A stretch of 64,000 nucleotides of DNA from Bifidobacterium choloepi (lineage in GTDB: Bacteria > Actinomycetota > Actinomycetes > Actinomycetales > Bifidobacteriaceae), in assembly GCF_010667615.1 (NCBI RefSeq), contig NZ_VYSG01000001.1, positions 434,001 through 498,000 on the forward strand, written 5' to 3'. Of the stretch, positions 49,101 through 58,659 are shown piece after piece (the stretch's first letter is position 1; each line of letters begins with the position of its first letter). The position numbers were made by a program, and so were the translations under genes. The notes under the pieces are model-generated. The model had not been told where the DNA came from. It saw only the letters and a list, made by a program, of their open reading frames with translations, and ran no database searches.

Positions 49101-49210
49101 TCGTCCAGCAGCCATTCGACGCGTTCGGATATCGGCAACGATTCGTCCCACAGCGGCGTGGAGCGGAAATCGTCGTGCTGGTCGGGACTTGCGGTGGGCT
49201 TCGTCGCCAT
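46193..49210 (-). CDS. glycoside hydrolase family 3 beta-glycosidase
   Basis: 1005 residues. GH3 enzymes cleave beta-linked sugars with retention. Active-site elements are complete: DLERDPRWGRTEEGYGEDP, the Lys-His pair in ALKHFFANN (195-196) and the nucleophile Asp273 in YGHVVSDGGA. Between the barrel and sandwich, about 440-600 holds a beta-rich insert (DWGHGALTFVSETTGRYL) of fascin/beta-trefoil type, a likely sugar-binding module, explaining the extra length over the paralogue. The C-terminal fibronectin-III-like domain is present. No signal peptide, so it is intracellular, acting on imported oligosaccharides. ATG at 49210 follows GGAGG. Confidence 0.93.
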   Translation of the reverse strand: MATKPTASPDQHDDFRSTPLWDESLPISERVEWLLDELTIDDKLSLLASSTPAIPRLGIGPFNIGGEAAHGVEARHDQDGDGPEPDGSLPHAEHTTSLPQPIGMSATWDASLLERAGALVGVEARALYRRNPRGGLCRWAPTVDLERDPRWGRTEEGYGEDPVLTGAMAGAYVRGLQGGGPEDTRDHLRVSAALKHFFANNVEDGRCVTSSTVGARDRREYYLEPFRRCIQDAGASSVMTAYNAVNGTVEMHDARVRELLRGEDGLYGHVVSDGGAMRLVHDARGDTDSHAQTVARALKAGVDCIVDDPDLVREAATQAYREGLVDIGDIDEALRHSFTTKLRLGLFDARQSNPFAAVPADAVDSAEHRRLARQVTDESLVLLKNDGLLPLRMPHADGGTPPARIAVVGPLADRWYRDWYGGEPNLHATIADGVRDIAGAGVDVAVDDALDVVLLKFDGRYAALGDDARLRAVGDAAQAERFRLQDWGHGALTFVSETTGRYLTALDDGSIAAIKDMPFGWFVKETFHRDADGNLCIYSDVPVSVDGDGNIVAAGGTDLASQRVGVPQTHGFGTASSRGAVLDIDVVERGVERAGKLAAAADVVIAAVGCCPVINGKEDEDRPSTGFPPSQHELVRRLVAANPDTAMVLVANYPVDIDWEEEHVPAILLTASGSQCMGDAVADALFGAVAPAGRLPMTWYGAGVDLPDKNDYDMIGGGRTYQWHRGPVLYPFGHGLTYAPFSYMFGTLPDGGLRANAAAADVVHVPVAVANHGDVTSDAVVEAYVRYPHEEGNDPVPMPVRRLVGFVRERQVKPGEERRAVLEIPMENLRIYDVRRGDYRVPDGRYALDIGASSGDIRASMLLDIAGEPPRPRPLGEWIPVDHWDAASNIALVAVPVMNDSSGDSMTDRPAATVTDHLPADACLATVHQPDRPGTLAFGGFEPMQPGRHVRLASDNCTIGSPVVLRVGTDDIIADPDGTFPLPEGTVSFTLVLTGEARVCAVRVD

Positions 49211-49304
49211 GGTGCCTCCAGATGTGCGCAGGATATTTGTCAATTCATTTTACCTATTCATCCTTCTTATCCCCGCGCATGCAACCTACTTCTCCCGCAC
49301 ATGC

Positions 49305-49338
49305 AAAAGGGCCCCGCTCCCAGACGGGAGCGGGGCCC
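49305..49338 (-). terminator. intrinsic terminator after tuf
   Basis: 13-bp perfect stem GGGCCCCGCTCCC with complement and 4-base loop, then TTTT on the minus strand. Confidence 0.93.
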
Positions 49339-49383
49339 TGCGCTAGTTCAGCGTGTCGGATCTACCGACTGATTCGAATGGAA

Positions 49384-50583
49384 TCAGGCGAGGATCTTGG
49401 TGACACGGCCCGAGCCGACGGTGTGGCCGCCTTCGCGGACAGCGAAGGTCAGGCCCTCTTCCATGGCGATCGGCTGGATCAGCTCGACCGTGAAGGTCGC
49501 GTGATCGCCCGGCTGGACCATCTCGACGCCTTCCGGCAGCGTGATGACGCCGGTGACGTCGGTGGTGCGGAAGTAGAACTGCGGACGGTAGTTCGAGAAG
49601 AACGGCGAGTGACGGCCACCCTCGTCCTTGGTCAGGACGTAGACTTCGCCCTCGAACTTGGTGTGCGGGGTGACGGAGCCCGGAGCAGCGACGACCTGGC
49701 CACGCTCGACGTCCGTACGGTTGATGCCGCGGAGCAGCAGACCGGTGTTGTCGCCGGCCTCGCACTCGTCCATCTGCTTGTGGAAGGTCTCGATGGAGGT
49801 GACGGTGGTGTTCTGGGTCGGGCGGATGCCGACGATCTCGACCGGGGTGTTGATCGGCAGGCGGCCACGCTCGACACGGCCGGTGACGACGGTGCCACGA
49901 CCGGAGATCGTGAAGACGTCCTCGATCGGCATCAGGAACGGCTTGTCCAGGTCGTGAACCGGCGTCGGGATGTACTCGTCGACGTAGTTCATGAGCTCCT
50001 TGACGGACTCGACCCACTTGTCGTGGTCCGGAGCGTCGTCGTGCAGGGCGCCGTAAGCGGAGGTGTGGACGACCGGGCAGTCGCGATCGAAGCCGTTTTC
50101 GTCGAGGAGGTCACGGACCTCTTCCTCGACGAGCTCGATCAGCTCGTCGTCGTCGACCATGTCGCACTTGTTCAGGGCGACGAGGATCTTCGGAACGCCG
50201 ACCTGGCGGGCGAGCAGGACGTGCTCGCGGGTCTGGGCCATCGGGCCGTCGGTGGCGGCCACAACGAGGATGGCGCCATCCATCTGGGCGGCACCGGTGA
50301 TCATGTTCTTGACGAAGTCGGCGTGGCCCGGGCAGTCGACGTGAGCGTAGTGACGCTTCTCGGTCTGGTACTCGATGTGGGCGATGTTGATCGTGATGCC
50401 GCGCTGCTGCTCTTCCGGAGCGGCGTCGATCTGGTTGAAGTCGTAGGCCGGGTTGACATCCGGGTACTCTTCGTGCAGAACCTTGGAGATAGCGGCGGTC
50501 AGCGTGGTCTTGCCGTGATCGACGTGACCGATGGTGCCGATGTTAACGTGCGGCTTAGTGCGCTCGTACTTTTCCTTTGCCAT
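49384..50583 (-). CDS. tuf: elongation factor Tu
   Basis: 399 residues. EF-Tu brings aminoacyl-tRNA to the ribosome. G1 is [10 protein letters not shown], the switch I Thr is in GITINIAH, G3 DCPGHAD, G4 NKCDM, G5 SAYGAL; domains II and III are complete, ending GRVTKILA. Residues that confer kirromycin sensitivity look ordinary. ATG at 50583 follows GGAGGAC. It is the last gene of the str cluster but has its own promoter and terminator, so it can be transcribed apart from fusA. Confidence 0.99.
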   Translation of the reverse strand: MAKEKYERTKPHVNIGTIGHVDHGKTTLTAAISKVLHEEYPDVNPAYDFNQIDAAPEEQQRGITINIAHIEYQTEKRHYAHVDCPGHADFVKNMITGAAQMDGAILVVAATDGPMAQTREHVLLARQVGVPKILVALNKCDMVDDDELIELVEEEVRDLLDENGFDRDCPVVHTSAYGALHDDAPDHDKWVESVKELMNYVDEYIPTPVHDLDKPFLMPIEDVFTISGRGTVVTGRVERGRLPINTPVEIVGIRPTQNTTVTSIETFHKQMDECEAGDNTGLLLRGINRTDVERGQVVAAPGSVTPHTKFEGEVYVLTKDEGGRHSPFFSNYRPQFYFRTTDVTGVITLPEGVEMVQPGDHATFTVELIQPIAMEEGLTFAVREGGHTVGSGRVTKILA

Positions 50584-50955
50584 GTGTGTTTGTCCTCCTG
50601 GACGTTCTCGTAGTAAACCTTGTCCCCTCGGGCCGAGGCCACAAGGCACTTGCTACATATTACTGAGTTTATGGTTTTTCCGCCACTTCGGGGTCGCCAA
50701 CCCAGTCAACGGTACAGAATCTTACCGTTTATGGGCGACACTGGCAAACCCCGGTGTGACGAAATCGTGTCACTTTTCAGCGCCGTTTCGCCGCGGCATC
50801 CCCCGGCCGGACGAGACGTGATGACCAATCGTTTCGACGGTTGTTTATTCCGGAAAATTTCCGGAAAAATTCGTCGTCCCGTCCGGCGGCGGATAGTCGC
50901 CGCGAACGATCCGCGCGGCCCGGCCAGCCGCGAGGGACCGGCCGGCCCGGCCGGA
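50584..50955 (-). other. fusA-tuf intergenic region
   Basis: 372 bases with no gene. The half next to tuf carries a promoter and a roughly 130-base leader. The half next to fusA is GC-rich with GGCCGG repeats (about 50937-50953) and a TTCCGGAAAA direct repeat at 50849-50868 that can form a small hairpin ending fusA transcripts. Confidence 0.6.
50719..50747 (-). promoter_or_regulatory. tuf promoter
   Basis: TTGCCA and TAAGAT on the minus strand, 17 bases apart, 136 bases before the tuf start codon. Confidence 0.65.
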
Positions 50956-53085
50956 TCACTCGCCGCGCTGGGCCTTGATGATTTCGTCGGCGACGGCCTT
51001 CGGGACCTCCGCGTAGGAATCCATCTGCATCGTGAACATCGCGCGGCCCTGGGTCTTCGAACGCAGGTCGCCGATGTAGCCGAACATCTCGGACAGCGGG
51101 ACCTTGGCGTCGATGACCTTGACGCCGGCGGCGTCGGTCATGGACTGGATGGCGCCACGACGGGAGTTGATGTCGCCCATGACGTCGCCCATGTACTCTT
51201 CCGGGGTGCGGACTTCCACGGCCATGATCGGCTCGAGGATGACCGGCTTCGCCTTCGGGGCGGCTTCCTTGAAGCACATCGAGCCGGCGATCTTGAAGGC
51301 CATTTCCGAGGAATCGACGTCGTGGACCTGGCCATCGACGACGGTCGCCTTGACGCCGACCACCGGGAAGCCGGCGAGGATGCCGGATTCCATGGCTTCC
51401 TGGACACCCGCGTCGATCGACGGGATGAATTCCTTCGTGATGTGGCCGCCGGTGACCTCGTTGGCGAACTCGTAGACCTCGCCGGACTCGGTGTCCAGCG
51501 GCTCGAAGTTCATGAGGACCTTTGCGAACTGGCCGGAACCGCCCGTCTGCTTCTTGTGGGTGTATTCCTGGCCCATGACGGCCTTGCGGATGGTCTCGCG
51601 GTAGGCGACCTGCGGCTTGCCGACGTTGCACTCGACCTTGAACTCGCGGCGCATGCGGTCGACGATGATGTCGAGCTGGAGCTCGCCCATGCCGGAGATC
51701 AGCGTCTGGCCGGATTCCTCGTCGGTCTTGACCTGGAACGTCGGATCCTCGTCGGACAGCTTGGCGAGGGCCAGCGACATCTTCTCCTGGTCGGCCTTGG
51801 TCTTCGGCTCGACGGCCACCTCGATGACCGGGTCCGGGAAGGTCATGGACTCGAGGGAGATCGGGTGCTTCTCGTCGCAGAGCGTGTCACCGGTGGTGAC
51901 GTTCTTCAGGCCGACGAACGTGTAGATGTTGCCGGCTTCGGCGGAATCGACCGGGTTCTCCTTGTCGGCGTGCATCTGGAAGATCTTGCCGACGCGTTCC
52001 TTCTTGCCCTTCGTGGAGTCGAGCACGGTGTCGCCCGGCTTGACCACGCCGGAGTAGACGCGGACGAAGACCAGCTTGCCGTAGAACGGGTGGGTCGAGA
52101 TCTTGAAGACCAGGGCCGAGAACGGATCGTCGAAGGTCGGCTTGCGGTCGATCTCGATGGACTCGTCGGACGGGTCGAAACCGCGGATGGACGGCACGTC
52201 CTCCGGGCTCGGCAGGTAGTCGACAACGGCGTCCAGCATCGGCTGCACGCCCTTGTCCTTGAACGCGGAACCGCACAGGACCGGGTAGGCCTCGCGGTTG
52301 ATCGTCAGCTTGCGGATGCCAGCGCGGATCTCCTCTTCCGACAGCTCGCCGCTCTCGAGGTACTTCTCGAGCAGCTCCTCGTCGGACTCGGCAACCTGGT
52401 CGAGCAGCTCCGAGCGGTACTGCTCGGCGCGTTCCTTGAGGTCGTCCGGGATCTCGATCGTGTCGTAGTGGGCACCCATGTCGTCCTTGACGTCGTTCCA
52501 GACGTAGGCCTTCATGCGGATCAGGTCGACGACGCCGGCGAAGTCGTTCTCGGCGCCGATCGGCAGCTGGACGACGAGCGGCGTGGCGCCGAGCTTCGTC
52601 TTGATCGTGTCGACCGAGTAGTAGAAGTCGGCACCGAGCTTGTCCATCTTGTTGATGAAGCAGATGCGCGGGACGCCGTACTTGTCGGCCTGGCGCCAGA
52701 CGGTCTCGGACTGCGGCTCGACGCCTTCCTTGCCGTCGAAGACGGCGACGGCGCCGTCGAGGACGCGCAGCGAACGCTCGACCTCGGCCGTGAAGTCCAC
52801 GTGGCCCGGGGTGTCGATGATGTTGATCTGGAACTTCTGGTCGGTGTCGTGGGTCTGACGGTTCCAGAAGCAGGTCGTGGCGGCAGACTGGATCGTGATG
52901 CCGCGCTCCTGCTCCTGCGCCATGAAGTCCATGGTCGAGGCGCCGTCGTGGGTCTCGCCGATCTTGTAGTTCTTGCCGGTGTAGTACAGAATGCGCTCAG
53001 TGGTCGTCGTCTTGCCGGCATCGATGTGGGCCATGATGCCGATGTTGCGAACCATGTGCAGATCAGTAAGCACGTCTTGTGCCAT
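50956..53085 (-). CDS. fusA: elongation factor G
   Basis: 709 residues. EF-G drives ribosomal translocation. G1 is [15 protein letters not shown], switch [10 protein letters not shown]3 DTPGHVDF, G4 NKMDKLGA; domains II-V follow, with domain IV carrying the GGSGQFAKV element. The length is normal, and no fusidic-acid-resistance feature stands out. ATG at 53085 follows AAGGAAA. It lies 163 bases after rpsG, a gap that contains a 40-base inverted repeat. Confidence 0.99.
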   Translation of the reverse strand: MAQDVLTDLHMVRNIGIMAHIDAGKTTTTERILYYTGKNYKIGETHDGASTMDFMAQEQERGITIQSAATTCFWNRQTHDTDQKFQINIIDTPGHVDFTAEVERSLRVLDGAVAVFDGKEGVEPQSETVWRQADKYGVPRICFINKMDKLGADFYYSVDTIKTKLGATPLVVQLPIGAENDFAGVVDLIRMKAYVWNDVKDDMGAHYDTIEIPDDLKERAEQYRSELLDQVAESDEELLEKYLESGELSEEEIRAGIRKLTINREAYPVLCGSAFKDKGVQPMLDAVVDYLPSPEDVPSIRGFDPSDESIEIDRKPTFDDPFSALVFKISTHPFYGKLVFVRVYSGVVKPGDTVLDSTKGKKERVGKIFQMHADKENPVDSAEAGNIYTFVGLKNVTTGDTLCDEKHPISLESMTFPDPVIEVAVEPKTKADQEKMSLALAKLSDEDPTFQVKTDEESGQTLISGMGELQLDIIVDRMRREFKVECNVGKPQVAYRETIRKAVMGQEYTHKKQTGGSGQFAKVLMNFEPLDTESGEVYEFANEVTGGHITKEFIPSIDAGVQEAMESGILAGFPVVGVKATVVDGQVHDVDSSEMAFKIAGSMCFKEAAPKAKPVILEPIMAVEVRTPEEYMGDVMGDINSRRGAIQSMTDAAGVKVIDAKVPLSEMFGYIGDLRSKTQGRAMFTMQMDSYAEVPKAVADEIIKAQRGE

Positions 53086-53151
53086 GATGCGTTGTTTCCT
53101 TAGCTCTTTCGTTTTCTGATATCCGTCGCCGGGAACAGCTCCCGGCAGCAA

Positions 53152-53191
53152 GAATCGTTCCAGCCGGCAAAGCGGCTATCTGGAACGATTC
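53152..53191. repeat. inverted repeat between rpsG and fusA
   Basis: 12-bp perfect arms GAATCGTTCCAG / CTGGAACGATTC with an inner AGCCG/CGGCT stem. It lies between two genes of the same operon, so it may process, attenuate or uncouple fusA expression. Confidence 0.75.
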
Positions 53192-53248
53192 ATCCAACCG
53201 ATGACCGGCAACCACGGGAAGCCGGCCGGTATTCCCGGCAAGTGGCGA

Positions 53249-53719
<471 letters not shown>

Positions 53720-53724
53720 ATCTC

Positions 53725-54096
53725 TTACTTCGCCTTCTTTGCTCCGTACAGGGAACGACCCTGCTTGCGGTCCTTAACGCCCTGGGTATCGAGTGCACCA
53801 CGCACGATGTGGTAACGAACACCCGGCAGATCCTTCACACGGCCGCCGCGCACGAGCACGATGGAGTGCTCCTGCAGGTTGTGGCCCTCGCCCGGAATGT
53901 AGGCGGTGACTTCGACGCCGGAGCTCAGGCGCACACGGGCAACCTTACGAAGAGCCGAGTTCGGCTTCTTCGGGGTGGTCGTGTAGACACGGGTGCACAC
54001 GCCGCGGCGCAGCGGGCTGCCCTTGAGAGCCAAAGTCTTGGACTTCTTCGGCTTTGCCTTGCGTCCCTTGCGGACGAGCTGTTCAATAGTAGGCAA
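53725..54096 (-). CDS. rpsL: 30S ribosomal protein S12
   Basis: 123 residues. S12 lies at the decoding centre. [13 protein letters not shown] and [14 protein letters not shown] carry the two lysines that correspond to streptomycin-sensitive wild type (E. coli positions 42 and 87). The start codon is TTG at 54096 with CGGAG eight bases upstream, uncommon for such a highly expressed gene. It heads the str operon with a long leader. Confidence 0.98.
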   Translation of the reverse strand: MPTIEQLVRKGRKAKPKKSKTLALKGSPLRRGVCTRVYTTTPKKPNSALRKVARVRLSSGVEVTAYIPGEGHNLQEHSIVLVRGGRVKDLPGVRYHIVRGALDTQGVKDRKQGRSLYGAKKAK

Positions 54097-54345
54097 CTTG
54101 AATTCTCCGATTCAGTGGTTTCTGTTCTCCTTGGTGCGGTGCCGCGCTGCAGCCGCACTTTCCTTTCGGGAGCCGCCGCAGACTCCAGGTCTTGCGACGT
54201 CCACTTCCTCGGATGGATCGTTGACGATCCTTGCGAAAGAAAGCTAGCCACTGCCCACCGGCCCGATGGCCCGTCCGTCATCCCACCGCGGCATTGCTGT
54301 CCGTGGTCATGTCGACTTCCGGGATATCCCAGCGTCCGCTCCTGT

Positions 54346-54374
54346 CACATAAGGCGCGCCGCTGGCACACACAA
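54346..54374 (-). promoter_or_regulatory. probable str operon promoter
   Basis: TTGTGT and TATGTG on the minus strand with 17-base spacing, 250 bases before rpsL. The -10 is weak. Confidence 0.45.
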
Positions 54375-54442
54375 GAGGGAATGATATCACGTCTCCCCCG
54401 ACAATCACAACGCCGCGACTCGCCGGTCTTTTCCCTTGCGTT

Positions 54443-54483
54443 CATGGCGCAAACCCGGACCGGCAACCCGGATTTGCACCATG
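54443..54483. repeat. imperfect palindrome, family copy 8
   Basis: CATGGCGCAAACCCGG pairs with CCGGATTTGCACCATG at 54468-54483, with two transitions that allow G-U pairs on one strand. It is about 30 bases after the glycosyltransferase stop. Confidence 0.7.
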
Positions 54484-54512
54484 GGCGACAGCGGCATGAT
54501 GCAATGAACAGG

Positions 54513-55697
54513 TCAGGCGGTCTCGTGGCCGGCGATGACGGCACGTTCCATCGCGACGAAGCGGCGCACCGAGCGGGCGACCGAGTAGTGTTCGGCGGCC
54601 ACCTGCGCGTAGCGCGCGCCCCAGCGGGCCAGCTCGTCCGGATGGTCGATCCACCAGTCGATTCTCCTGGCCAGTTCCTCGACATCGTCGACGGCGAACG
54701 AGCTTTCCTCGCACAGCGAGAACTGGCCGGCCGCCGACTGCGGCGAGTCGGCGATGACCGGCACGAGGCCGCTGGCCATGCCCTCGAGCACCGAGACCGA
54801 CTCGAGGTCGGCGATCGACGGGTGGACCATCAGGTCGGCGGAGCGCAGCAGCGCCGGCATGTCGGCGTTGCGGTGGAAGCCGATCGACGCCGGGCGCGTG
54901 AGCAGCCGGTCGGCGTGCTTCTTCAGCGTGTTCGCCAGCGGTCCCGTGCCGGCGATCGTCAGCTCGATGTCGTCGGCGTGCCGGCAGCGCGAGATCGCCT
55001 CGATAAGCAGGATGTGATTCTTTTCGCCGGTCAGCCGCCCCGAGGCGACGATCCTGAACGGCCGCGGCGACGGCGAGCCGGCCGGGCTCTGCCGCTTGGG
55101 CACGAACCTCGGCTCGTAGCCGTTCGAGATGACGGTGATCGGCGTCGTGTAGCCGTGCGAGCGCAACAGCGTGGCGCCGAGTTCGGTCGGCACGTGAATG
55201 TGGTCGACCTTGCGGTACAGCCAGTGATCGAACAGCCCGTAGATCAGCGGGTCCATGAACGGCAGGTAGCGCAGCGGGCCCGCCGAATACGTGATGTTCT
55301 CGGGCTGCAGGTGGTAGCCGGCCGTCACCGGCAGGCCCATGCGGCGCGCGGCCTTCGCGGCGTGGCGTCCGAAGCGGAACGGCAGGTAGACATGGACGAC
55401 GTCGACGCCGTCGAACGCCTTCTCGAACAGCTTGCGGCTCGGCTCGGCGAACTGCATCTGCTGCTTGCGCGAGATCCAGCTGACGAACGGAATGTGGTTC
55501 TCGCGCGCCGGGAAATCCGCCGAGCCGATGCCGACGACGCGCGGATGGTGCCCCTGCCGTGTCAGTTCGGCGGCCCACTGCAGCGCCGAGTTCGACGTGC
55601 CGTTGCCGCGGTTGCCGCCCGTCTCGACGACGAGCGCTATCGTCAGCGGCCTGTCGCCGTCGGCTGTCCGGTTGTCCTGTTCCTCTTCGCTTCCCAT
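54513..55697 (-). CDS. GT4-family glycosyltransferase, lipid-glucosyltransferase-like
   Basis: 394 residues with two Rossmann domains. The N-terminal acceptor side has VVETGGNRGNGTSNSALQWA and DVVHVYLPFRFGRHA followed by AGYHLQPENITY, resembling diacylglycerol glucosyltransferases. The donor side has VASGRLTGEKN and the E-x7-E motif in DLESVSVLEGMASG (both Glu present). The likely product is a membrane glycolipid; the acceptor cannot be fixed. ATG at 55697; GTG at 55718 is in frame. About 20 residues precede the fold. Confidence 0.85.
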   Translation of the reverse strand: MGSEEEQDNRTADGDRPLTIALVVETGGNRGNGTSNSALQWAAELTRQGHHPRVVGIGSADFPARENHIPFVSWISRKQQMQFAEPSRKLFEKAFDGVDVVHVYLPFRFGRHAAKAARRMGLPVTAGYHLQPENITYSAGPLRYLPFMDPLIYGLFDHWLYRKVDHIHVPTELGATLLRSHGYTTPITVISNGYEPRFVPKRQSPAGSPSPRPFRIVASGRLTGEKNHILLIEAISRCRHADDIELTIAGTGPLANTLKKHADRLLTRPASIGFHRNADMPALLRSADLMVHPSIADLESVSVLEGMASGLVPVIADSPQSAAGQFSLCEESSFAVDDVEELARRIDWWIDHPDELARWGARYAQVAAEHYSVARSVRRFVAMERAVIAGHETA

Positions 55698-55760
55698 GGG
55701 GCCCGATTGTAACGTCACGGGGGTAGAACAGCCGGCGGCGAACGCGGCAGGCGCCGGCGA

Positions 55761-56855
55761 CTACAGCAGCTTGATCAGCTGGTCGACCTGCGCGTCGGTC
55801 GTCGCCCAGCTCGTGCAGATGCGCAGCATGACGTGGCCGGCGTCGACCTGCTCCATGAAGCCGAGCCTGACGTTCTTCTGCAGCGCGGTGGCCGTCGCGT
55901 TCGGCACGGTGATGAAGATCTGGTTCGTCGAGGAGATGAACGCGACGTTGTAGCCCTTCCTGACGAGCACCTCGCGGATGCGGTCGGCTTCCTCGTTGGC
56001 GTGGCGGCACAGGTTGAAGTAGAGGTCGTCGGTGAACAGCGTGTCGAACTGCAGGCCGAGCAGCCAGCCCTTGGCGAGCAGCGCGCCGTGGCGCTTGACG
56101 AGCGTCGTGAAGTGGGACGGCAGGTTGTGCTTCGTGAAGACGACGGCCTCGCCGATCATCGCGCCGCACTTCGTGCCGCCGATCGTGAAGACGTCGCAGA
56201 TGCGGGCGATGTCGGCCATCGTCGCCATCGTTGTCGGTTCAGTCGGCTCGGCCGGATCGTCCGGGGTGTCCGGCGTCTCGGTTTCGTCGCAGTTGTCGTT
56301 CGAGACGGCCGTCAGCGCGTAGCCGAGCCGGGCGCCGTCGATGAACAGCGGCATGTGGTGGCTGTGCGCGACCTCGGCGATCGCGGCGAGTTCCTCGCGC
56401 GAGTAGACGGTGCCGTATTCGGTCGGCTGGGAAATGTAGACGGAGCCGGGCGCCACCATGTGCTCGTGGTTGGCGTCGGCGTAGAAGCGTTCGCAGAAAT
56501 CGTCGAGGTCGGCGGCGCGGATCTTGCCGTAATGGGCCGGGATCGTGAGGACCTTGTGCCCGGTCGACTCGATGGCGCCGGCCTCGTGGACGGCGACATG
56601 GCCGCTGTCGGCGGCGACGACGCCGGCGTACGGCGGCGTGATCGCGTCGAGCACGACCTGGTTGGTCTGCGTGCCGCCGGTCAGGAAGACGACCTGGACG
56701 GACGGATCGTCGCAATACTTGCCAATTTTCGCGGCCGCGGCCTTGCAGTAGTCGTCGTCTCCGTAGCCGGGATTCTGTTCGTCGGCGGTTTCCTGCATCC
56801 GCTTGAGGATTTCCGGCGCCGCGGTCGACGAGTAGTCGTTTTCGAAAGACAGCAT
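55761..56855 (-). CDS. ltaE: low-specificity L-threonine aldolase
   Basis: 364 residues, PLP-dependent fold type I. It splits threonine (or allo-threonine) into glycine and acetaldehyde. GGTQTNQVVLDA near residue 65 binds the cofactor phosphate, FIDGARLGYA holds the Asp, and FTIGGTKCGAMIGEA carries the Schiff-base Lys. Between the last two lies an insertion of about 25 residues rich in Asp/Glu/Pro/Thr, unusual for the family and probably a surface loop. ATG at 56855 follows GGAAGGG. An AAGAATCGT motif lies 66 bases upstream. Confidence 0.92.
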   Translation of the reverse strand: MLSFENDYSSTAAPEILKRMQETADEQNPGYGDDDYCKAAAAKIGKYCDDPSVQVVFLTGGTQTNQVVLDAITPPYAGVVAADSGHVAVHEAGAIESTGHKVLTIPAHYGKIRAADLDDFCERFYADANHEHMVAPGSVYISQPTEYGTVYSREELAAIAEVAHSHHMPLFIDGARLGYALTAVSNDNCDETETPDTPDDPAEPTEPTTMATMADIARICDVFTIGGTKCGAMIGEAVVFTKHNLPSHFTTLVKRHGALLAKGWLLGLQFDTLFTDDLYFNLCRHANEEADRIREVLVRKGYNVAFISSTNQIFITVPNATATALQKNVRLGFMEQVDAGHVMLRICTSWATTDAQVDQLIKLL

Positions 56856-56920
56856 GACAACCCTTCCGTCAGGTTTCCAATGAATGTTCTGCTGTTCGAT
56901 TATTCCATTGGCATGCGTGC

Positions 56921-56929
56921 ACGATTCTT
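56921..56929 (-). promoter_or_regulatory. AAGAATCGT motif upstream of ltaE
   Basis: Minus-strand AAGAATCGT, 66 bases before the ltaE start, between the MFS stop and ltaE. Confidence 0.4.
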
Positions 56930-56972
56930 CCCGTCCACCGATGGCGTATCGCAAACGCGGGCCGCCGGAGCG

Positions 56973-58535
56973 TCACCGGGCAGCCGTGCCGCCGTTGTCG
57001 ACCTTCGTCGCGAGCGGATGGTTCCTGACGAAGACCATCATGACCAGGCACGCGACCATCAGCGGCACGAAGACGCGGAAAATCGGGACGAGCGCCTGGC
57101 AGTAGCCGTCGGCGACAATGGCCTTGAGCGCCTTCGGGAACGTGTCGAACTCGTCCGGCGTCAGGTCGGCGAGCTTGATGTGGCTCGTCGACGGCAGCTT
57201 CGGCTCGACGATCGCGGCGAGGCGCGCCGTGAAGACCGAGCCGGTGATGGCGGTGCCGAGCGTGGAGCCGATCTGGCGGAAGAAATTGTTCGCGGCCGTC
57301 GCCGTGCCGACGATCGAGTGCGGGAACTCGTTCTGCACGACGAGCACGATGATCTGCGAGCCCAGGCCCAGGCCGAAGCCGAGGATGAAGAAGTACGTCA
57401 GCATGAGCCACAGTGCCGTGTGGCTGTTCAGCACGCCCATCAGGAAGAAGCCGACCGAGACGAACGCGCACATCGAGACGAGCATCCACTTGTAGCGGCC
57501 CGTCGCCGAGGCGAGGAAGCCGGTGGCCGTCGACGTGATCAGGGATCCCATGCAGATCGGCACCATCATCAGGCCGGCGATTTCCGGCGACTTGTCCTCT
57601 ACGATCTGCAGGAACGTCGGCAGGTAGTTGATCGCGCCGTCGAAGCTCGCGTAGATCAGCATCGCGGCGACGGTCAGCAGCGTGAAGTTGCGGTTGCGGA
57701 ACAGGCTCAATGGAATCACTGGCTCGACGGCGCGCCGCTCGACGAGCACGAACGCGACCGCGGCGACGACGGTCAGCACCAGCATGCCGATGACTTCCCA
57801 CGAATCCCACGCGAACGTCGTGCCGCCCCAGCTCAGCGCGAGGACGAGCGCGACGGTGAACAATGTCGACGTGACGATGCCCCAGACGTCGACGGTGACG
57901 TGATGGTCGTCGTGGGAGTCCTTCGGCAGGAAGATGCCGGTGCCGACCATCGCGAGGACGGCGAGCGGGATGGTGAACCAGAAGATCATCCGCCAGCCGG
58001 TCACCTGGACGAACCAGCCGCCGAGCACCGGGCCGAGGACGTTCGAGACGGCGAAGACGGCGCCGATCGCGCCCATGTACTTGCCGCGGGCACGCGCCGA
58101 GACCACGTCCGCCAGGATGGCCTGCGACAGGATGATCAGGCCGCCGCCGCCCAGGCCGGAGATTGCGCGGCCGCAGATCAGGCCGGCCATGTTTGGCGTG
58201 ATGCCGCAGATGCCCTTGCCCAGCGCGTACAGGCCCAGCGCGACGATGAGCAGCCGCTTGCGGCCGATCTTGTCGCCGAGGCGGCCGTAGAACGGCATCG
58301 TGATCGTCGACGTGAGGATGTACGTCGTCGAGACCCACTGCATGATCGTCACGCCGCCGAGGTCGCCGACGATTGTCGGCAGCGCCGTCGCGGCGATCGT
58401 CTCCGACAAGGAGCTGACGAACATGCCGAGCGCCAGGCCGATGAAGACGAGCGCCAGCCGCCATCCGTGCAGGCCTCCCTGGTCGGACTGGTTGCCGCTT
58501 TCCTTCGCATTCGTTACCGCAGTCGAACTTCCCAT
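56973..58535 (-). CDS. MFS drug-efflux transporter, DHA2 (14-helix) family
   Basis: 520 residues with 14 hydrophobic helices. Motif A is GRLGDKIGRKR between helices 2 and 3, and motif C-like GPVLGGWFVQ lies in helix 5; ETIAATALPTIVGDLGG in helix 1 is the EmrB/QacA signature. DHA2 pumps export drugs or bile salts with proton antiport. ATG at 58535; in-frame alternatives further upstream lack support. A strong terminator hairpin lies 76-124 bases before the start, and no promoter is evident between, so expression may depend on read-through of the upstream structured RNA. Confidence 0.92.
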   Translation of the reverse strand: MGSSTAVTNAKESGNQSDQGGLHGWRLALVFIGLALGMFVSSLSETIAATALPTIVGDLGGVTIMQWVSTTYILTSTITMPFYGRLGDKIGRKRLLIVALGLYALGKGICGITPNMAGLICGRAISGLGGGGLIILSQAILADVVSARARGKYMGAIGAVFAVSNVLGPVLGGWFVQVTGWRMIFWFTIPLAVLAMVGTGIFLPKDSHDDHHVTVDVWGIVTSTLFTVALVLALSWGGTTFAWDSWEVIGMLVLTVVAAVAFVLVERRAVEPVIPLSLFRNRNFTLLTVAAMLIYASFDGAINYLPTFLQIVEDKSPEIAGLMMVPICMGSLITSTATGFLASATGRYKWMLVSMCAFVSVGFFLMGVLNSHTALWLMLTYFFILGFGLGLGSQIIVLVVQNEFPHSIVGTATAANNFFRQIGSTLGTAITGSVFTARLAAIVEPKLPSTSHIKLADLTPDEFDTFPKALKAIVADGYCQALVPIFRVFVPLMVACLVMMVFVRNHPLATKVDNGGTAAR

Positions 58536-58610
58536 GCCTTCCACGGTAGGAAGCCGGCGGCTCCCCGCCGCCCCGGATTCGTCACCGGCTGAGTGCGTCG
58601 CGGACTGCAA

Positions 58611-58659
58611 CAAAAAACAGGCGGCCCGCGGAGTGTCTAGGAAACTCCGCGGGCCGCCT
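58611..58659 (-). terminator. strong terminator upstream of the MFS gene
   Basis: 16-bp perfect stem AGGCGGCCCGCGGAGT with complement and 9-base loop, followed on the minus strand by GTTTTTTG. Only transcripts coming from 58660-59200 can use it. Confidence 0.93.

Larger units (their letters stand above)
54097..54512 (-). other. str operon leader and upstream region
   Basis: 416 bases with no gene. It holds a promoter at 54346-54374, a leader of about 240 bases with a GGATCGT-TG-ACGATCC hairpin at 54215-54230, and a palindrome at 54443-54483 that ends the glycosyltransferase transcript. Confidence 0.6.

Noticed and set aside
56942-56980. Possible further copy of the palindrome family at the end of the MFS gene
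   Set aside because: Only one arm-like stretch (CGCAAACGCGGGCC) is present; no complementary arm follows.
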